52,877 nucleotides of DNA, from positions 1 to 52,877 of the forward strand of contig SHVA01000016.1 of NCBI GenBank assembly GCA_009691195.1, in the 5' to 3' direction. A program made the translations under genes and the position numbers. This DNA is from Solirubrobacterales bacterium. Lineage in GTDB: Bacteria; Actinomycetota; Thermoleophilia; Solirubrobacterales; 70-9. The notes under the pieces were generated by a model. It did no database searches. It had not been told where the DNA came from and was given only the letters and a program-made list of their open reading frames with translations. This document shows positions 8,526 through 15,915 of the stretch, piece by piece. Position 1 is the stretch's first letter. Each line of letters opens with the position of its first letter.

Positions 8526-8705
8526 ATGGCCCGCCTGTACAAATGCCTGGACGTCGGTTGCGGCGCCGAGATCGTCGCCGCGGACGAGGAGGCGCTGGTC
8601 GAGGCGGTCCAGAGCCACATGGCCGACGCCCACGACAGCTTCGAGCTCGAGGATGTGATCATCGACATGTCGACCGAGGCCGGCGACGGGAAGGAGAAGG
8701 GCTGA
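8526..8705 (+). CDS. DUF1059 small protein
   Basis: A 59-residue acidic protein of the DUF1059 family, beginning MARLYKCLDVGCG when the ATG at 8526 is used; the GTG at 8514 would add four residues that the family lacks. It has Cys7 and Cys12 and, after a helix, His31 and His36, a pattern that could hold a metal ion such as zinc (inference). The function of the family is unknown. Its TGA overlaps the ATG of the R2lox gene by one base, so the two products are almost certainly made together and may work together. It is the first gene of the rightward arm of the methylamine island. Confidence 0.75.
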   Translation: MARLYKCLDVGCGAEIVAADEEALVEAVQSHMADAHDSFELEDVIIDMSTEAGDGKEKG

Positions 8706-9685
8706 TGGCGGAGGTCACCGACATCAACGGCGAGCTCGACCCGGACGTGGTGGGCCGCTTCCACTTCACGCGCGAGATGGTCAAGGGCCCCGTCTACCGC
8801 AAGTACAAGTTCGCGATCCGCAGGGTCTGGGACGTGGACGATCTCGACTTCACCCAGGACGCCGAGGATTGGCAGCGGATCAGCGCAGGGCAGCGCAAGG
8901 GACTGCTCGGGATCACGGTCCGCTTCCTCGCCGGAGAGCAGGCCGTCACCGATGAGCTGGTGCCGATGATCGCTGCCTCCCACGCGCTCGGGCGCTTCGA
9001 CTGGGTCACCTTCCTCTCAACCTTCCTCATGGAGGAGGCCAAGCACGCCGAGTTCTTCATGCGCTGGCACGACCAGGTCGTGGGGGTGCTGGAGCCCGAG
9101 GAGGTCGCCAGGCACTTCCTCGCCCGCGGTGCCACGGTGGACCCGAGCGGCCGCTTCGAGGTCCGCGACGTGCTCCACGAGGCCCTGCCCAAGTACGGCG
9201 GGGAGTTGCTTCAGGCGTCGATCGATGGTGAGGAGGAGGAGATCGAGCGCGCTTTCATCCGCTTCTCGGCGGCCTACAACGCCTTCGTCGAGGGGGTGCT
9301 GACGATGCCCTCCTACGAGATCGTGATCGACACCACCGACCTCTGGGACGCCTTCCCGACGCTGAAGCAGGGCTTCAAGCTCATCCTGATGGACGAGGGC
9401 CGCCACATAACCTTCGGGACCTACGCCTGCCGCACCCTGATCGAGAAGAACCCCGACTACGAGGCGCTTGTGCACGAGGTCTTCGACGCCTACCGCGGCA
9501 ACGTCGTCGGCCTCGTCGAGTACCAGAAGGCCGTGCCGGGGCTCGACGTCCAGAAGTACCAGGACCAGAAGGTCCGCCACTATCGAAACCGCTGCCGTGA
9601 GATGGGGATCAACCCCGACGATGAGCTGATCGAGCAGATCCTCGACCCCGAGATCGACTTCGTGGTCGGCGTCGAGACGGGCTAG
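8705..9685 (+). CDS. R2-like ligand-binding oxidase (R2lox)
   Basis: A 326-residue ferritin-like metalloprotein related to ribonucleotide reductase R2 but of the R2lox type, known from Mycobacterium tuberculosis Rv0233. Metal ligands are visible as Glu78, Glu111-x2-His114, Glu196 and Glu231-x2-His234. The spacings Glu78-Glu111 (33) and Glu196-Glu231 (35) equal those of Rv0233. Val81, three residues after Glu78, and Tyr191, five before Glu196, match the Val-Tyr pair that forms the ether crosslink in R2lox and is absent from true R2. The family assembles a Mn/Fe centre that activates oxygen over a bound long-chain ligand; its physiological substrate is unknown. No nrdE/R1 gene is nearby. The gene lies between DUF1059 and gmaS. 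Confidence 0.88.
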   Translation: MAEVTDINGELDPDVVGRFHFTREMVKGPVYRKYKFAIRRVWDVDDLDFTQDAEDWQRISAGQRKGLLGITVRFLAGEQAVTDELVPMIAASHALGRFDWVTFLSTFLMEEAKHAEFFMRWHDQVVGVLEPEEVARHFLARGATVDPSGRFEVRDVLHEALPKYGGELLQASIDGEEEEIERAFIRFSAAYNAFVEGVLTMPSYEIVIDTTDLWDAFPTLKQGFKLILMDEGRHITFGTYACRTLIEKNPDYEALVHEVFDAYRGNVVGLVEYQKAVPGLDVQKYQDQKVRHYRNRCREMGINPDDELIEQILDPEIDFVVGVETG

Positions 9686-9694
9686 GGGCCGCGA

Positions 9695-9727
9695 GACGGC
9701 GTATGTGCTCCCTGCACATACGCCGTC
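9695..9727. promoter_or_regulatory. Perfect 13-bp inverted repeat between R2lox and gmaS
   Basis: GACGGCGTATGTG (9695-9707) is repeated exactly as its reverse complement at 9715-9727, with a 7-nt loop. It begins 9 bp after the R2lox stop. It could be a hairpin terminator, but no T-run follows. Its inner TATGTG/CACATA half-sites recur at 9768-9778, which favours a protein-binding site; both roles are possible. Confidence 0.6.
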
Positions 9728-9767
9728 GATAAATGCTGGCGCGGGCGACTATTGCTCGGCCGCGGTC

Positions 9768-9778
9768 TATGTGACATA
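9768..9778. promoter_or_regulatory. Second TATGTG-type palindrome just upstream of gmaS
   Basis: TATGTGACATA is a perfect palindrome with 5-bp arms and lies 9 bp before the gmaS ATG. It shares the TATGTG/ACATA half-sites with the larger inverted repeat at 9695-9727. A regulator bound here would cover the likely transcription start of gmaS. No regulator family can be named from the motif. Confidence 0.4.
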
Positions 9779-9787
9779 CATCCAGGC

Positions 9788-11158
9788 ATGAGCGCAAATG
9801 CACGAACGACAGAGGACGACGTACGCAAGCAGGTCAAGGACGACGGGATCGAGTTCCTGTTCGCGAACTTCGTGGACATGCACGCGAGGCCGAGCGCCAA
9901 GCTGATCCCGGCCGAGAAGCTCGACGACCTCTTCACCGACGGCGCCGGCTTCGCGGGCTACGCCGCCGGCGACATCGGCCAGCAGCCCAACGACCCCGAC
10001 ATGATCGCGATGCCGGACGCCGGCTCGTTCACGCCGCTGCCGTGGAAGCCCAACGTCGGCTGGTTCGCCTCCGACGTCACGGTCGAGGGAGAGGAGTGGC
10101 CCTACTGCCCGCGGACGATTCTGCGCCACCAAATGAAGCGCTGCGAGGACATGGGCTACCAGTTCAAGATCGGCTACGAGCTCGAGTACTTCCTGGTCCG
10201 AAAGACCGAGGACGGCGGCATCGAGGTCGCCGACAAGCTCGACGATCTTGAGCAGCCCTGTTACGACATCCGCGCGCTGACGCGCAGCTTCGACTTCGTC
10301 TCCGAGGTGGCCAAGAACGTCAACTCGCTGGGCTGGGGGCTCTACGCCACCGACCACGAGGACGCCAACGGCCAGTTCGAGCAGAACTGGGGCCCCGCCG
10401 ACCCGCTGACCAGCTCGGACCGCGCGGTCTTCTATCGCTACATGGTCGAGGCGATGGCGCAGGAGCGGGGGCTGATCGCGACCTTCATGCCGAAGCCCTT
10501 CGCGCACCTGACCGGCAATGGCTGCCACATGCACATGAGCCTCTGGGACGGCGACACCAACGTCCTCCTGGAAGATCCGAAGCTGGACAAGCGCGGGCTC
10601 GGGATCAGCGAGAAGGGCTACAACTTCATCGGCGGGCTCAAGAAGCACGCCAAGGCCTACATCGCGCTCACCGCCCCCACCGTCGGCTCCTACAAGCGCC
10701 TCGTGATCGGCGCGCCCACCAGCGGCGCCACCTGGGCGCCCGCCTACGTGACCTACGGCTGGAACAACCGCACGATGATGCTCCGCATCCCCGACCACGG
10801 CCGGATCGAGGACCGCACCGTGGACGGCGCCTGCAACCCCTACCTGGCCGCGACCGCCGTGCTGGCCGCGGGCCTGGACGGGATCGAGAACGGGATCGAC
10901 CCCGGCGAACCGAGCAGCGGCAGCATGTACGAGACCAGCGTCGAGGACCGCAAGAAGATGGGGGTCGAGACGCTGCCCGAGAACCTGCTCGACGCCACCC
11001 GCGAGCTCGACGGCGACGAGGTTATGCGCAAGGCGTTCGGCTCGGTCGGTGACGAGGACTACGTCGACTACTTCATCCGCTGCAAGCGCCGCGAGTGGCA
11101 GCAGGCGCACGAGCAGATCACCAAGTGGGAGATCGACCGGTATCTCCAGCTCTCCTGA
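9788..11158 (+). CDS. gmaS: Gamma-glutamylmethylamide synthetase (GlnT-type glutamine synthetase homologue)
   Basis: A 456-residue member of the glutamine synthetase superfamily, GlnT/GmaS branch. Active-site blocks seen are KIGYELEYFL near residue 137, EDANGQFEQNW near residue 193, NGCHMHMSLWDG near residue 244, and NNRTMMLRIP with DGACNPYLAATAVLAAGLDG in the last third. GmaS condenses glutamate and methylamine with ATP to gamma-glutamylmethylamide in the cytoplasm. The call over ordinary glutamine synthetase rests on the GlnT-type sequence and on the mgsABC genes directly behind it. The ATG at 9788 has only a weak AGG upstream. A role with another primary amine or ammonium is the main alternative. 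Confidence 0.85.
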   Translation: MSANARTTEDDVRKQVKDDGIEFLFANFVDMHARPSAKLIPAEKLDDLFTDGAGFAGYAAGDIGQQPNDPDMIAMPDAGSFTPLPWKPNVGWFASDVTVEGEEWPYCPRTILRHQMKRCEDMGYQFKIGYELEYFLVRKTEDGGIEVADKLDDLEQPCYDIRALTRSFDFVSEVAKNVNSLGWGLYATDHEDANGQFEQNWGPADPLTSSDRAVFYRYMVEAMAQERGLIATFMPKPFAHLTGNGCHMHMSLWDGDTNVLLEDPKLDKRGLGISEKGYNFIGGLKKHAKAYIALTAPTVGSYKRLVIGAPTSGATWAPAYVTYGWNNRTMMLRIPDHGRIEDRTVDGACNPYLAATAVLAAGLDGIENGIDPGEPSSGSMYETSVEDRKKMGVETLPENLLDATRELDGDEVMRKAFGSVGDEDYVDYFIRCKRREWQQAHEQITKWEIDRYLQLS

Positions 11159-11173
11159 TAGCGAGGTTCACCC

Positions 11174-12082
11174 ATGTGCGGCATCGCCGGGCTGTTTAGC
11201 AAGTCGAGCACCTTTGAGGGGACTCTCGGGACCCACCTGAGCTCGATGCTGGTCGAGCTCGCCGACCGCGGCCCCGACAGCGCCGGGGTGGCGATCTATC
11301 GCGACCCGGCTCCGTCCGGGAGCTGCAAGGTCTCGTTGTTCTCGCCGGACCCCGACTACCCGTGGATCGACCTGGCCGTAGGGCTCGCGAAGGCCTTCGG
11401 CGACGTCGGCGAGCACACGGTCATCGCCTCACACGCCCTGTTGGTGGTCGAGGGCGACCCTGCCGAGATCGAGGCGTGGCTGGCCGATTGCCATCCCGAG
11501 CTCCGGGTGATGAGCGTCGGGCAGTCGATCGAGATTTACAAGGAGGCCGGTGACCCGCGCCGGTTCGTCGAGCGCTTCAGCCTCGCCGGCGTCTCTGCGA
11601 CCCACGCCCTGGGCCACACCCGGATGGCGACCGAGAGCCGGGTCACCACCGAGCACTCCCACCCCTTCTCATCGGGGCTGGACCTCTGCCTGGTCCACAA
11701 CGGCTCGCTCTCCAACCACAACCGGCTGCGCGCCTTCCTCAGGCGGGAGGGGATCCGCTTCCAGACCGACAACGATTCCGAGGTAGCTGCCGGCTACCTG
11801 ACCTGGCGCCTCTCGCAGGGCGCCGACCTGGAGCAGGCCCTGCAGGGCTGCCTCACCGACCTCGACGGCTTCTACACCTTCGCGGTGGGCACGGCCGACG
11901 GCTTCGCGGTGCTTCGCGACCCGATCGCCTGCAAGCCGGCGGTGATGTCCGAGAACGACGACTGGGTCGCGATGGCCTCGGAGTACCGGGCGATCGCGAC
12001 GCTCCCGGGGGCCGACGACGCCCGCGTCTGGGAGCCGGAGCCGGGCCGGGTCTACGTCTGGCAGCGCGAGCGGGTCGCATGA
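11174..12082 (+). CDS. mgsA: N-methylglutamate synthase subunit A (class II glutamine amidotransferase)
   Basis: A 302-residue Ntn-type amidotransferase. The mature nucleophile is Cys2 (MCGIAGLF). Other class II marks are HTRMATES, the VHNGSLSNHNRLR block, and DNDSEVAAGYLTWRL. In N-methylglutamate synthase this subunit hydrolyses the gamma-amide of gamma-glutamylmethylamide, and the methylamine travels to the FMN subunit. It corresponds to the first domain of large-subunit glutamate synthase, here as a separate protein. A GAGG ribosome binding site precedes the ATG, 15 nt after gmaS, and the stop overlaps the mgsB ATG as ATGA. Confidence 0.87.
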   Translation: MCGIAGLFSKSSTFEGTLGTHLSSMLVELADRGPDSAGVAIYRDPAPSGSCKVSLFSPDPDYPWIDLAVGLAKAFGDVGEHTVIASHALLVVEGDPAEIEAWLADCHPELRVMSVGQSIEIYKEAGDPRRFVERFSLAGVSATHALGHTRMATESRVTTEHSHPFSSGLDLCLVHNGSLSNHNRLRAFLRREGIRFQTDNDSEVAAGYLTWRLSQGADLEQALQGCLTDLDGFYTFAVGTADGFAVLRDPIACKPAVMSENDDWVAMASEYRAIATLPGADDARVWEPEPGRVYVWQRERVA

Positions 12083-12780
12083 GCCCGGCCGAGGCGACGA
12101 TCGAGTCGGTGGACCTCGCCGAGGTTGACGTACGGGAGCTGAACCAGCGCCTTCACGACCTCGCCGGCGGCGAGCCCTCGCGCTGGCGGGTCACGAACCC
12201 GGGTGGCGCCCACGCTTTAGCGGTCGGCCTCGACGCCGAGGTGGAGGTCGAGATCGACGGGCACGTCGGCTACTACTGCGCCGGGATGAACAAGCTCGCG
12301 ACGGTGCGGGTCCACGGCAACTGTGGGACCGGCGTCGCCGAGAACATCATGTCCGGGACGGTGATCGTCGACGGCGACTCGAGCCAGTCGGCGGCCGCGA
12401 CCGGGCGCGGCGGCCTGCTGGTCGTCAAGGGCAGCGCCTCGGCCCGCTGCGGCATCTCGATGAAGGGCGTCGACATCGTCGTCCACGGCTCGGTGGGACA
12501 CGCCGGCGGCTTCATGGCGCAGAGAGGGGCCCTCGTGATCTGCGGCGACGCGGGCCCCGACCTCGGCGATTCGATCTACGAGGCGCATATCTACGTCAGG
12601 GGCGAGGTCGCGAGCCTCGGCGCCGACTGCATCGAGAAGGAGATGCGCGAGGAGCACCGCTCGGAGCTGGCGGCCCTGCTCGAGCGCGGCGAGGCGGACG
12701 CCGACGTCGCCGAGTTCCGGCGCTACGGCTCCGCGAGGGAGCTCTACAACTTCAAGGTCGACAACGCGGGCGCCTACTGA
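12079..12780 (+). CDS. mgsB: N-methylglutamate synthase subunit B (GltB C-terminal GXGXG beta-helix)
   Basis: A 233-residue protein built like the alpha-subunit C-terminal beta-helix of glutamate synthase. It shows repeated glycine-rich turns, including GHVGYYCAGMN, VHGNCGTGVAENIMSGTV, AATGRGGLLVVKG, HGSVGHAGGFMAQRGALVICGD and GDSIYEAHIYVRG. This domain is structural and spaces the amidotransferase from the FMN barrel. Translation is coupled with mgsA (4-nt overlap) and mgsC (4-nt gap). The order A-B-C matches proteobacterial mgsABC. Confidence 0.86.
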   Translation: MSPAEATIESVDLAEVDVRELNQRLHDLAGGEPSRWRVTNPGGAHALAVGLDAEVEVEIDGHVGYYCAGMNKLATVRVHGNCGTGVAENIMSGTVIVDGDSSQSAAATGRGGLLVVKGSASARCGISMKGVDIVVHGSVGHAGGFMAQRGALVICGDAGPDLGDSIYEAHIYVRGEVASLGADCIEKEMREEHRSELAALLERGEADADVAEFRRYGSARELYNFKVDNAGAY

Positions 12781-12784
12781 GCCG

Positions 12785-14161
12785 ATGACCGAGTTCGACG
12801 CGCTCAGCAAGGAGGACGGCTTTCGGCCGGAGCTGGCGGGCCGCTGGCGGCCGGGACTCCGCGAGTCGGCGCTGTTCGACCGCAACGCGATCCACGAGAT
12901 CCACCGGATGGCGCGCGAGGGGATCTACGACATCCGCGGCTTCGGCGCCAAGCGGCGCGTGCCGCACTTCGACGACCTGCTCTTCCTCGGCGCCAGCGTC
13001 TCCCGCTACCCGCTCGAGGGCTATCGCGAGAAGTGCGCGACCGACGTCACCCTCGGCACCCGCTTCGCGAAGGAGCCGATCCAGCTCGAGATCCCGATCA
13101 CGATCGCCGGGATGAGCTTCGGCGCGCTCTCCGCGCCGGCCAAGGAGGCGCTCGGACGGGGCGCCAGCGCCGTCGGCACGAGCACCACCACCGGAGACGG
13201 CGGCATGTTGCCTGAGGAGCGCGATCACTCCGACAAGCTCGTCTACCAGATCCTCCCCTCGCGCTACGGGATGAATCCCGACGACCTCCGGCGCGCCGAC
13301 GCGATCGAGGTCGTGGTCGGCCAGGGGGCCAAGCCCGGCGGTGGCGGCATGCTGCTGGGCCAGAAGATCTCCGACCGAGTCGCCGAGATGCGCGACCTGC
13401 CCAAGGGCGTTGACCAGCGCAGCGCCTGCCGCCACCCGGACTGGACCGGGCCCGACGACCTCGAGATCAAGATCGGTGAGCTGCGCGAGATCACCGACTG
13501 GCGCAAGCCGGTCTACGTCAAGATCGGCGCCACCAGGACCTACTTCGATGTGGCGCTTGCGGTCAAGGCGGGCGCCGACGTGATCGTGCTCGACGGCATG
13601 GAGGGGGGCACGGCCGCCAGCCAGGACGTCTTCATCGAGCATGTCGGGATTCCCATCCTCGCGGCGATCCCCGAGGCCGTGCGCTCGCTCCAGGAGCTCG
13701 GCATGCACCGCGAGGTCCAGCTGATCGTCTCCGGGGGCATCCGCTCTGGAGCCGACGCCGCAAAGGCGCTGGCGCTCGGCGCCGACGCCGTCTCGATCGG
13801 CGTTGCCGCGGTGATCGCGCTCGGCGACAACGCGCCCGAGTTCGAGCAGGGCTACGAGGAGATCGGCAGCTCGGCCGGCTTCTACGACGACTGGCACGAG
13901 GGCCGCGACCCGGTCGGCATCTCAACGCAGGACGAGGAGCTGGCGAGCCGCTTCGACCCCGAGCTGGGAGGCCGCCGGCTCGCGAACTACCTGCGGGCGA
14001 TGACGCTCGAGGCGCAGACCCTTGCCCGTGCCTGCGGCAAGTCCCACGTCCACAACCTCGAGCCCGAGGACATGGTCGCCCTCACCTTTGAGGCCGCGGC
14101 GATGGCCAAGGTGCCGGTGGCGGGCACGAGCTGGGTGCCGGGGGCCGACTCCCCCGGATGA
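12785..14161 (+). CDS. mgsC: N-methylglutamate synthase subunit C (FMN-binding glutamate synthase domain)
   Basis: A 458-residue glutamate-synthase-type FMN barrel. Recognisable blocks are GMSFGALSAPAKEALGRGA, TTTGDGGMLPEER, GQGAKPGGGGMLLGQKI, a VDQRSACRHPD stretch, KIGATRTYFDVALAVKAGAD, DGMEGGTAASQDVFIEH and VSGGIRSGADAAKALALGADAVSIG. It condenses the methylamine released by MgsA with 2-oxoglutarate and reduces the product to N-methylglutamate. The electron donor is not visible here; no GltD-type small subunit is encoded nearby. It ends the rightward operon and converges on the HAD gene with 7 bp between stops. Confidence 0.88.
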   Translation: MTEFDALSKEDGFRPELAGRWRPGLRESALFDRNAIHEIHRMAREGIYDIRGFGAKRRVPHFDDLLFLGASVSRYPLEGYREKCATDVTLGTRFAKEPIQLEIPITIAGMSFGALSAPAKEALGRGASAVGTSTTTGDGGMLPEERDHSDKLVYQILPSRYGMNPDDLRRADAIEVVVGQGAKPGGGGMLLGQKISDRVAEMRDLPKGVDQRSACRHPDWTGPDDLEIKIGELREITDWRKPVYVKIGATRTYFDVALAVKAGADVIVLDGMEGGTAASQDVFIEHVGIPILAAIPEAVRSLQELGMHREVQLIVSGGIRSGADAAKALALGADAVSIGVAAVIALGDNAPEFEQGYEEIGSSAGFYDDWHEGRDPVGISTQDEELASRFDPELGGRRLANYLRAMTLEAQTLARACGKSHVHNLEPEDMVALTFEAAAMAKVPVAGTSWVPGADSPG

Positions 14162-14168
14162 GCGCCGC

Positions 14169-14792
14169 CTAGGTGGGGAGCTCTACGCTGAGCAGCTCCT
14201 GAAGCCGCGCCAGCGTCTCGGCCGGCTCGCGATGGCGGACCGCGGTCATGCCGACCGCCTCCGCGCCCTCGCAGTTCTCGCGCAGGTCGTCGATGAAGAC
14301 GCAGGCCTCGGGAGCCGCCCCGATCCGCTCGGCGGCGAGCAGGTAGATCTCGGGCTCCGGCTTGTGCATCGAGACCTCGGCGGAGATCACCGTGTCGTCG
14401 AACAGCTCGGCCAGGAGATCGCGGTCGTAGTGATCAACGCTCCAGGAGTTGGAGACCAGCCCGGTCTTGAGCCCGGAGGTCCTCAGCTCCCGGACGGCGT
14501 CGGTCATCGCGGGCACCGCCACCATCCCGGCGAACATGCTGTCGATCAGGCCGTCGGGGTCCTTGAGCCCCAGCCGCGCCCCGAAGGCTGCTTCGAACTC
14601 CTGCTCGCTGAGCGCGCCCGTCTCGAGGCCCCGGAGGTCGGCGAGCGCCGCGGGATCGGTCTTGAACAGGTTCCTGATCGTCTCGGGATCGAGGCCCTCG
14701 CTCTCGCAGTAGGAGGAGAAGCTGTCCCAGACCGGCGTGGTCAGCACGCCGCCGAAGTCGAACAGGGCCGCCTCAAATACTCTCTCGCTCAT
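14169..14792 (-). CDS. HAD-family hydrolase (ACAD10 HAD-domain-like)
   Basis: A 207-residue HAD phosphatase-type protein. Motif I is FDFGGVLTTP near residue 11, where the usual second Asp (DxD) is replaced by Gly, as in epoxide-hydrolase-N-terminal and ACAD10-type HAD domains. Motif II is LVSNSW near residue 115; Lys in MHKPEPEIY and the acidic FIDDLRENCEGA complete motifs III-IV. The missing second Asp makes phosphatase activity uncertain. It is divergent from an APH-type gene with overlapping start codons (14790-14793), and an acyl-CoA dehydrogenase follows: together the HAD, APH and ACAD domains of vertebrate ACAD10. A role in removing a phosphoryl group from a CoA intermediate is inference. 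Confidence 0.82.
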   Translation of the reverse strand: MSERVFEAALFDFGGVLTTPVWDSFSSYCESEGLDPETIRNLFKTDPAALADLRGLETGALSEQEFEAAFGARLGLKDPDGLIDSMFAGMVAVPAMTDAVRELRTSGLKTGLVSNSWSVDHYDRDLLAELFDDTVISAEVSMHKPEPEIYLLAAERIGAAPEACVFIDDLRENCEGAEAVGMTAVRHREPAETLARLQELLSVELPT

Positions 14793-14806
14793 GGCTGAGC
14801 AGGCTA
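14778..14806. promoter_or_regulatory. Overlapping divergent leaderless promoters for the HAD and APH genes
   Basis: The HAD ATG (minus, 14792-14790) and the APH ATG (plus, 14791-14793) share the tetranucleotide CATG. Each gene has a TANNNT hexamer just before its start: TACTCT at 14778-14783 for APH (7-nt gap) and, on the minus strand, TAGCCT at 14806-14801 for HAD (8-nt gap). Each -10 therefore lies within the coding sequence of the opposite gene, and both mRNAs would be leaderless. Confidence 0.5.
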
Positions 14807-15840
14807 ACGGCGCGGAGGCGCCCGAGGGGATCAACCGCGCCGGGGTCGAGTCCTGGTTCGAGAGCAACGTCCCGGGGGCGAAGTCGCCGCTGGAGTTCAG
14901 CCGGATCTCAGGCGGCCGCTCCAACCTCACCTTCGAGGTGACCGATCAGGCTGACGGCGCCTGGGCTCTCAGGCGGCCTCCGCTCGGCAAGCGGCTCGGC
15001 TCGGCCCACGACATGGGGCGTGAGCACCGCGTGATCGCTGCGCTCCAGGACACCCCCGTCCCGGTCCCGCCCGTGGTCGGTCTCTGCGAGGAGGACGAGG
15101 TCAACGGCGCCCCCTTTTACGTGATGGATTGGGTCAGGGGCCCGATCCTGCGCTCAGCCGAGGACGCCGACGCCTTCGGCGAGGCCGAGCGCGGCGCGAT
15201 TGGAGAGCGCGTCGTCGACACGCTGGTCACGATCCACGACCTGGACCCCGACCAGGTCGGCCTCGGCGAGCTCGGCAAGAAGCAGGACTACGTCCAGCGC
15301 CAGCTCCACCGCTGGCAGGGGCAGTGGGAGAAGTCGAAGACCCGCGAGCTTCCCGTCGTCGAGCAGGTCCACGACCAGCTCGCCGCCCGCGTCCCCGAGC
15401 AGGGCCCGGCGACGATCGTCCACGGTGACTACCGGCTCGACAACATGATCCTCGCCGACTCCGGCGAGGTGGCGGCGGTCGTGGACTGGGAGCTGTGCAC
15501 ACTCGGTGACCCGCTCGCGGACGTCGGGCTGCTGCTCGTCTACTGGTCCGAGCAGGGGGACGAGTTCATGCCGTTGCTCGCGCCGGCGACCATCGCTCCC
15601 GGCTTCATCGGCCGCGACGAGGTCCGGTCGCGCTACGCCGAGCGCTCGGGTCGCGACCTCTCCGAGATCGACTTCTACGTCGCCCTCGGCTACTGGAAGC
15701 TGGCGGTGATCCTCGAGGGCGTCTACGCCCGCTACGCCTCCGGCCAGTACGGCGAGACCGACGAGGGCTTCGAGGAGTTCGCCAAGGTCGTCGAGCGCCT
15801 CGGCGAGGCGGCCGGCGAGGCCGTCGGTAGACCCGATTGA
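14791..15840 (+). CDS. APH-fold phosphotransferase, ACAD10/11 kinase-domain-like
   Basis: A 349-residue aminoglycoside-phosphotransferase-fold protein of the type paired with acyl-CoA dehydrogenases. Nucleotide-binding features are GGRSNLTFEV near the N-terminus, then a WALRRPP block and the region after it. The catalytic loop IVHGDYRLDNM and the metal-binding VVDWELCTLGDPLADVG lie in the middle. Relatives include the APH domains of ACAD10/ACAD11 and bacterial LvaA; members of this group phosphorylate 4-hydroxyacyl-CoAs ahead of double-bond formation. The start is the ATG at 14791, within the overlap with the HAD start codon; no better in-frame start is seen. Antibiotic resistance is unlikely given the context. 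Confidence 0.85.
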   Translation: MAEQANGAEAPEGINRAGVESWFESNVPGAKSPLEFSRISGGRSNLTFEVTDQADGAWALRRPPLGKRLGSAHDMGREHRVIAALQDTPVPVPPVVGLCEEDEVNGAPFYVMDWVRGPILRSAEDADAFGEAERGAIGERVVDTLVTIHDLDPDQVGLGELGKKQDYVQRQLHRWQGQWEKSKTRELPVVEQVHDQLAARVPEQGPATIVHGDYRLDNMILADSGEVAAVVDWELCTLGDPLADVGLLLVYWSEQGDEFMPLLAPATIAPGFIGRDEVRSRYAERSGRDLSEIDFYVALGYWKLAVILEGVYARYASGQYGETDEGFEEFAKVVERLGEAAGEAVGRPD

Positions 15841-15877
15841 TGCTGCGGGGGCGCAACTCGATTGATGCTGCGGGGGC
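15834..15877. repeat. Two direct copies of a 19-bp sequence
   Basis: CGATTGATGCTGCGGGGGC occurs at 15834-15852 and again at 15859-15877, 25 bp apart. The first copy contains the APH stop codon. The repeat fills most of the 75-bp gap between the convergent APH and acyl-CoA dehydrogenase genes. No hairpin with a T-run is present, so it is not an obvious terminator. Confidence 0.7.
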
Positions 15878-15915
15878 ACATGGGGAACGTGGGCGGACGT
15901 CTCCGTCGTGGTTCC

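Noticed and set aside
8705-9685. Ribonucleotide reductase small subunit (NrdF/NrdB)
   Set aside because: The Val and Tyr positions and spacings match R2lox, and no large-subunit gene is nearby.
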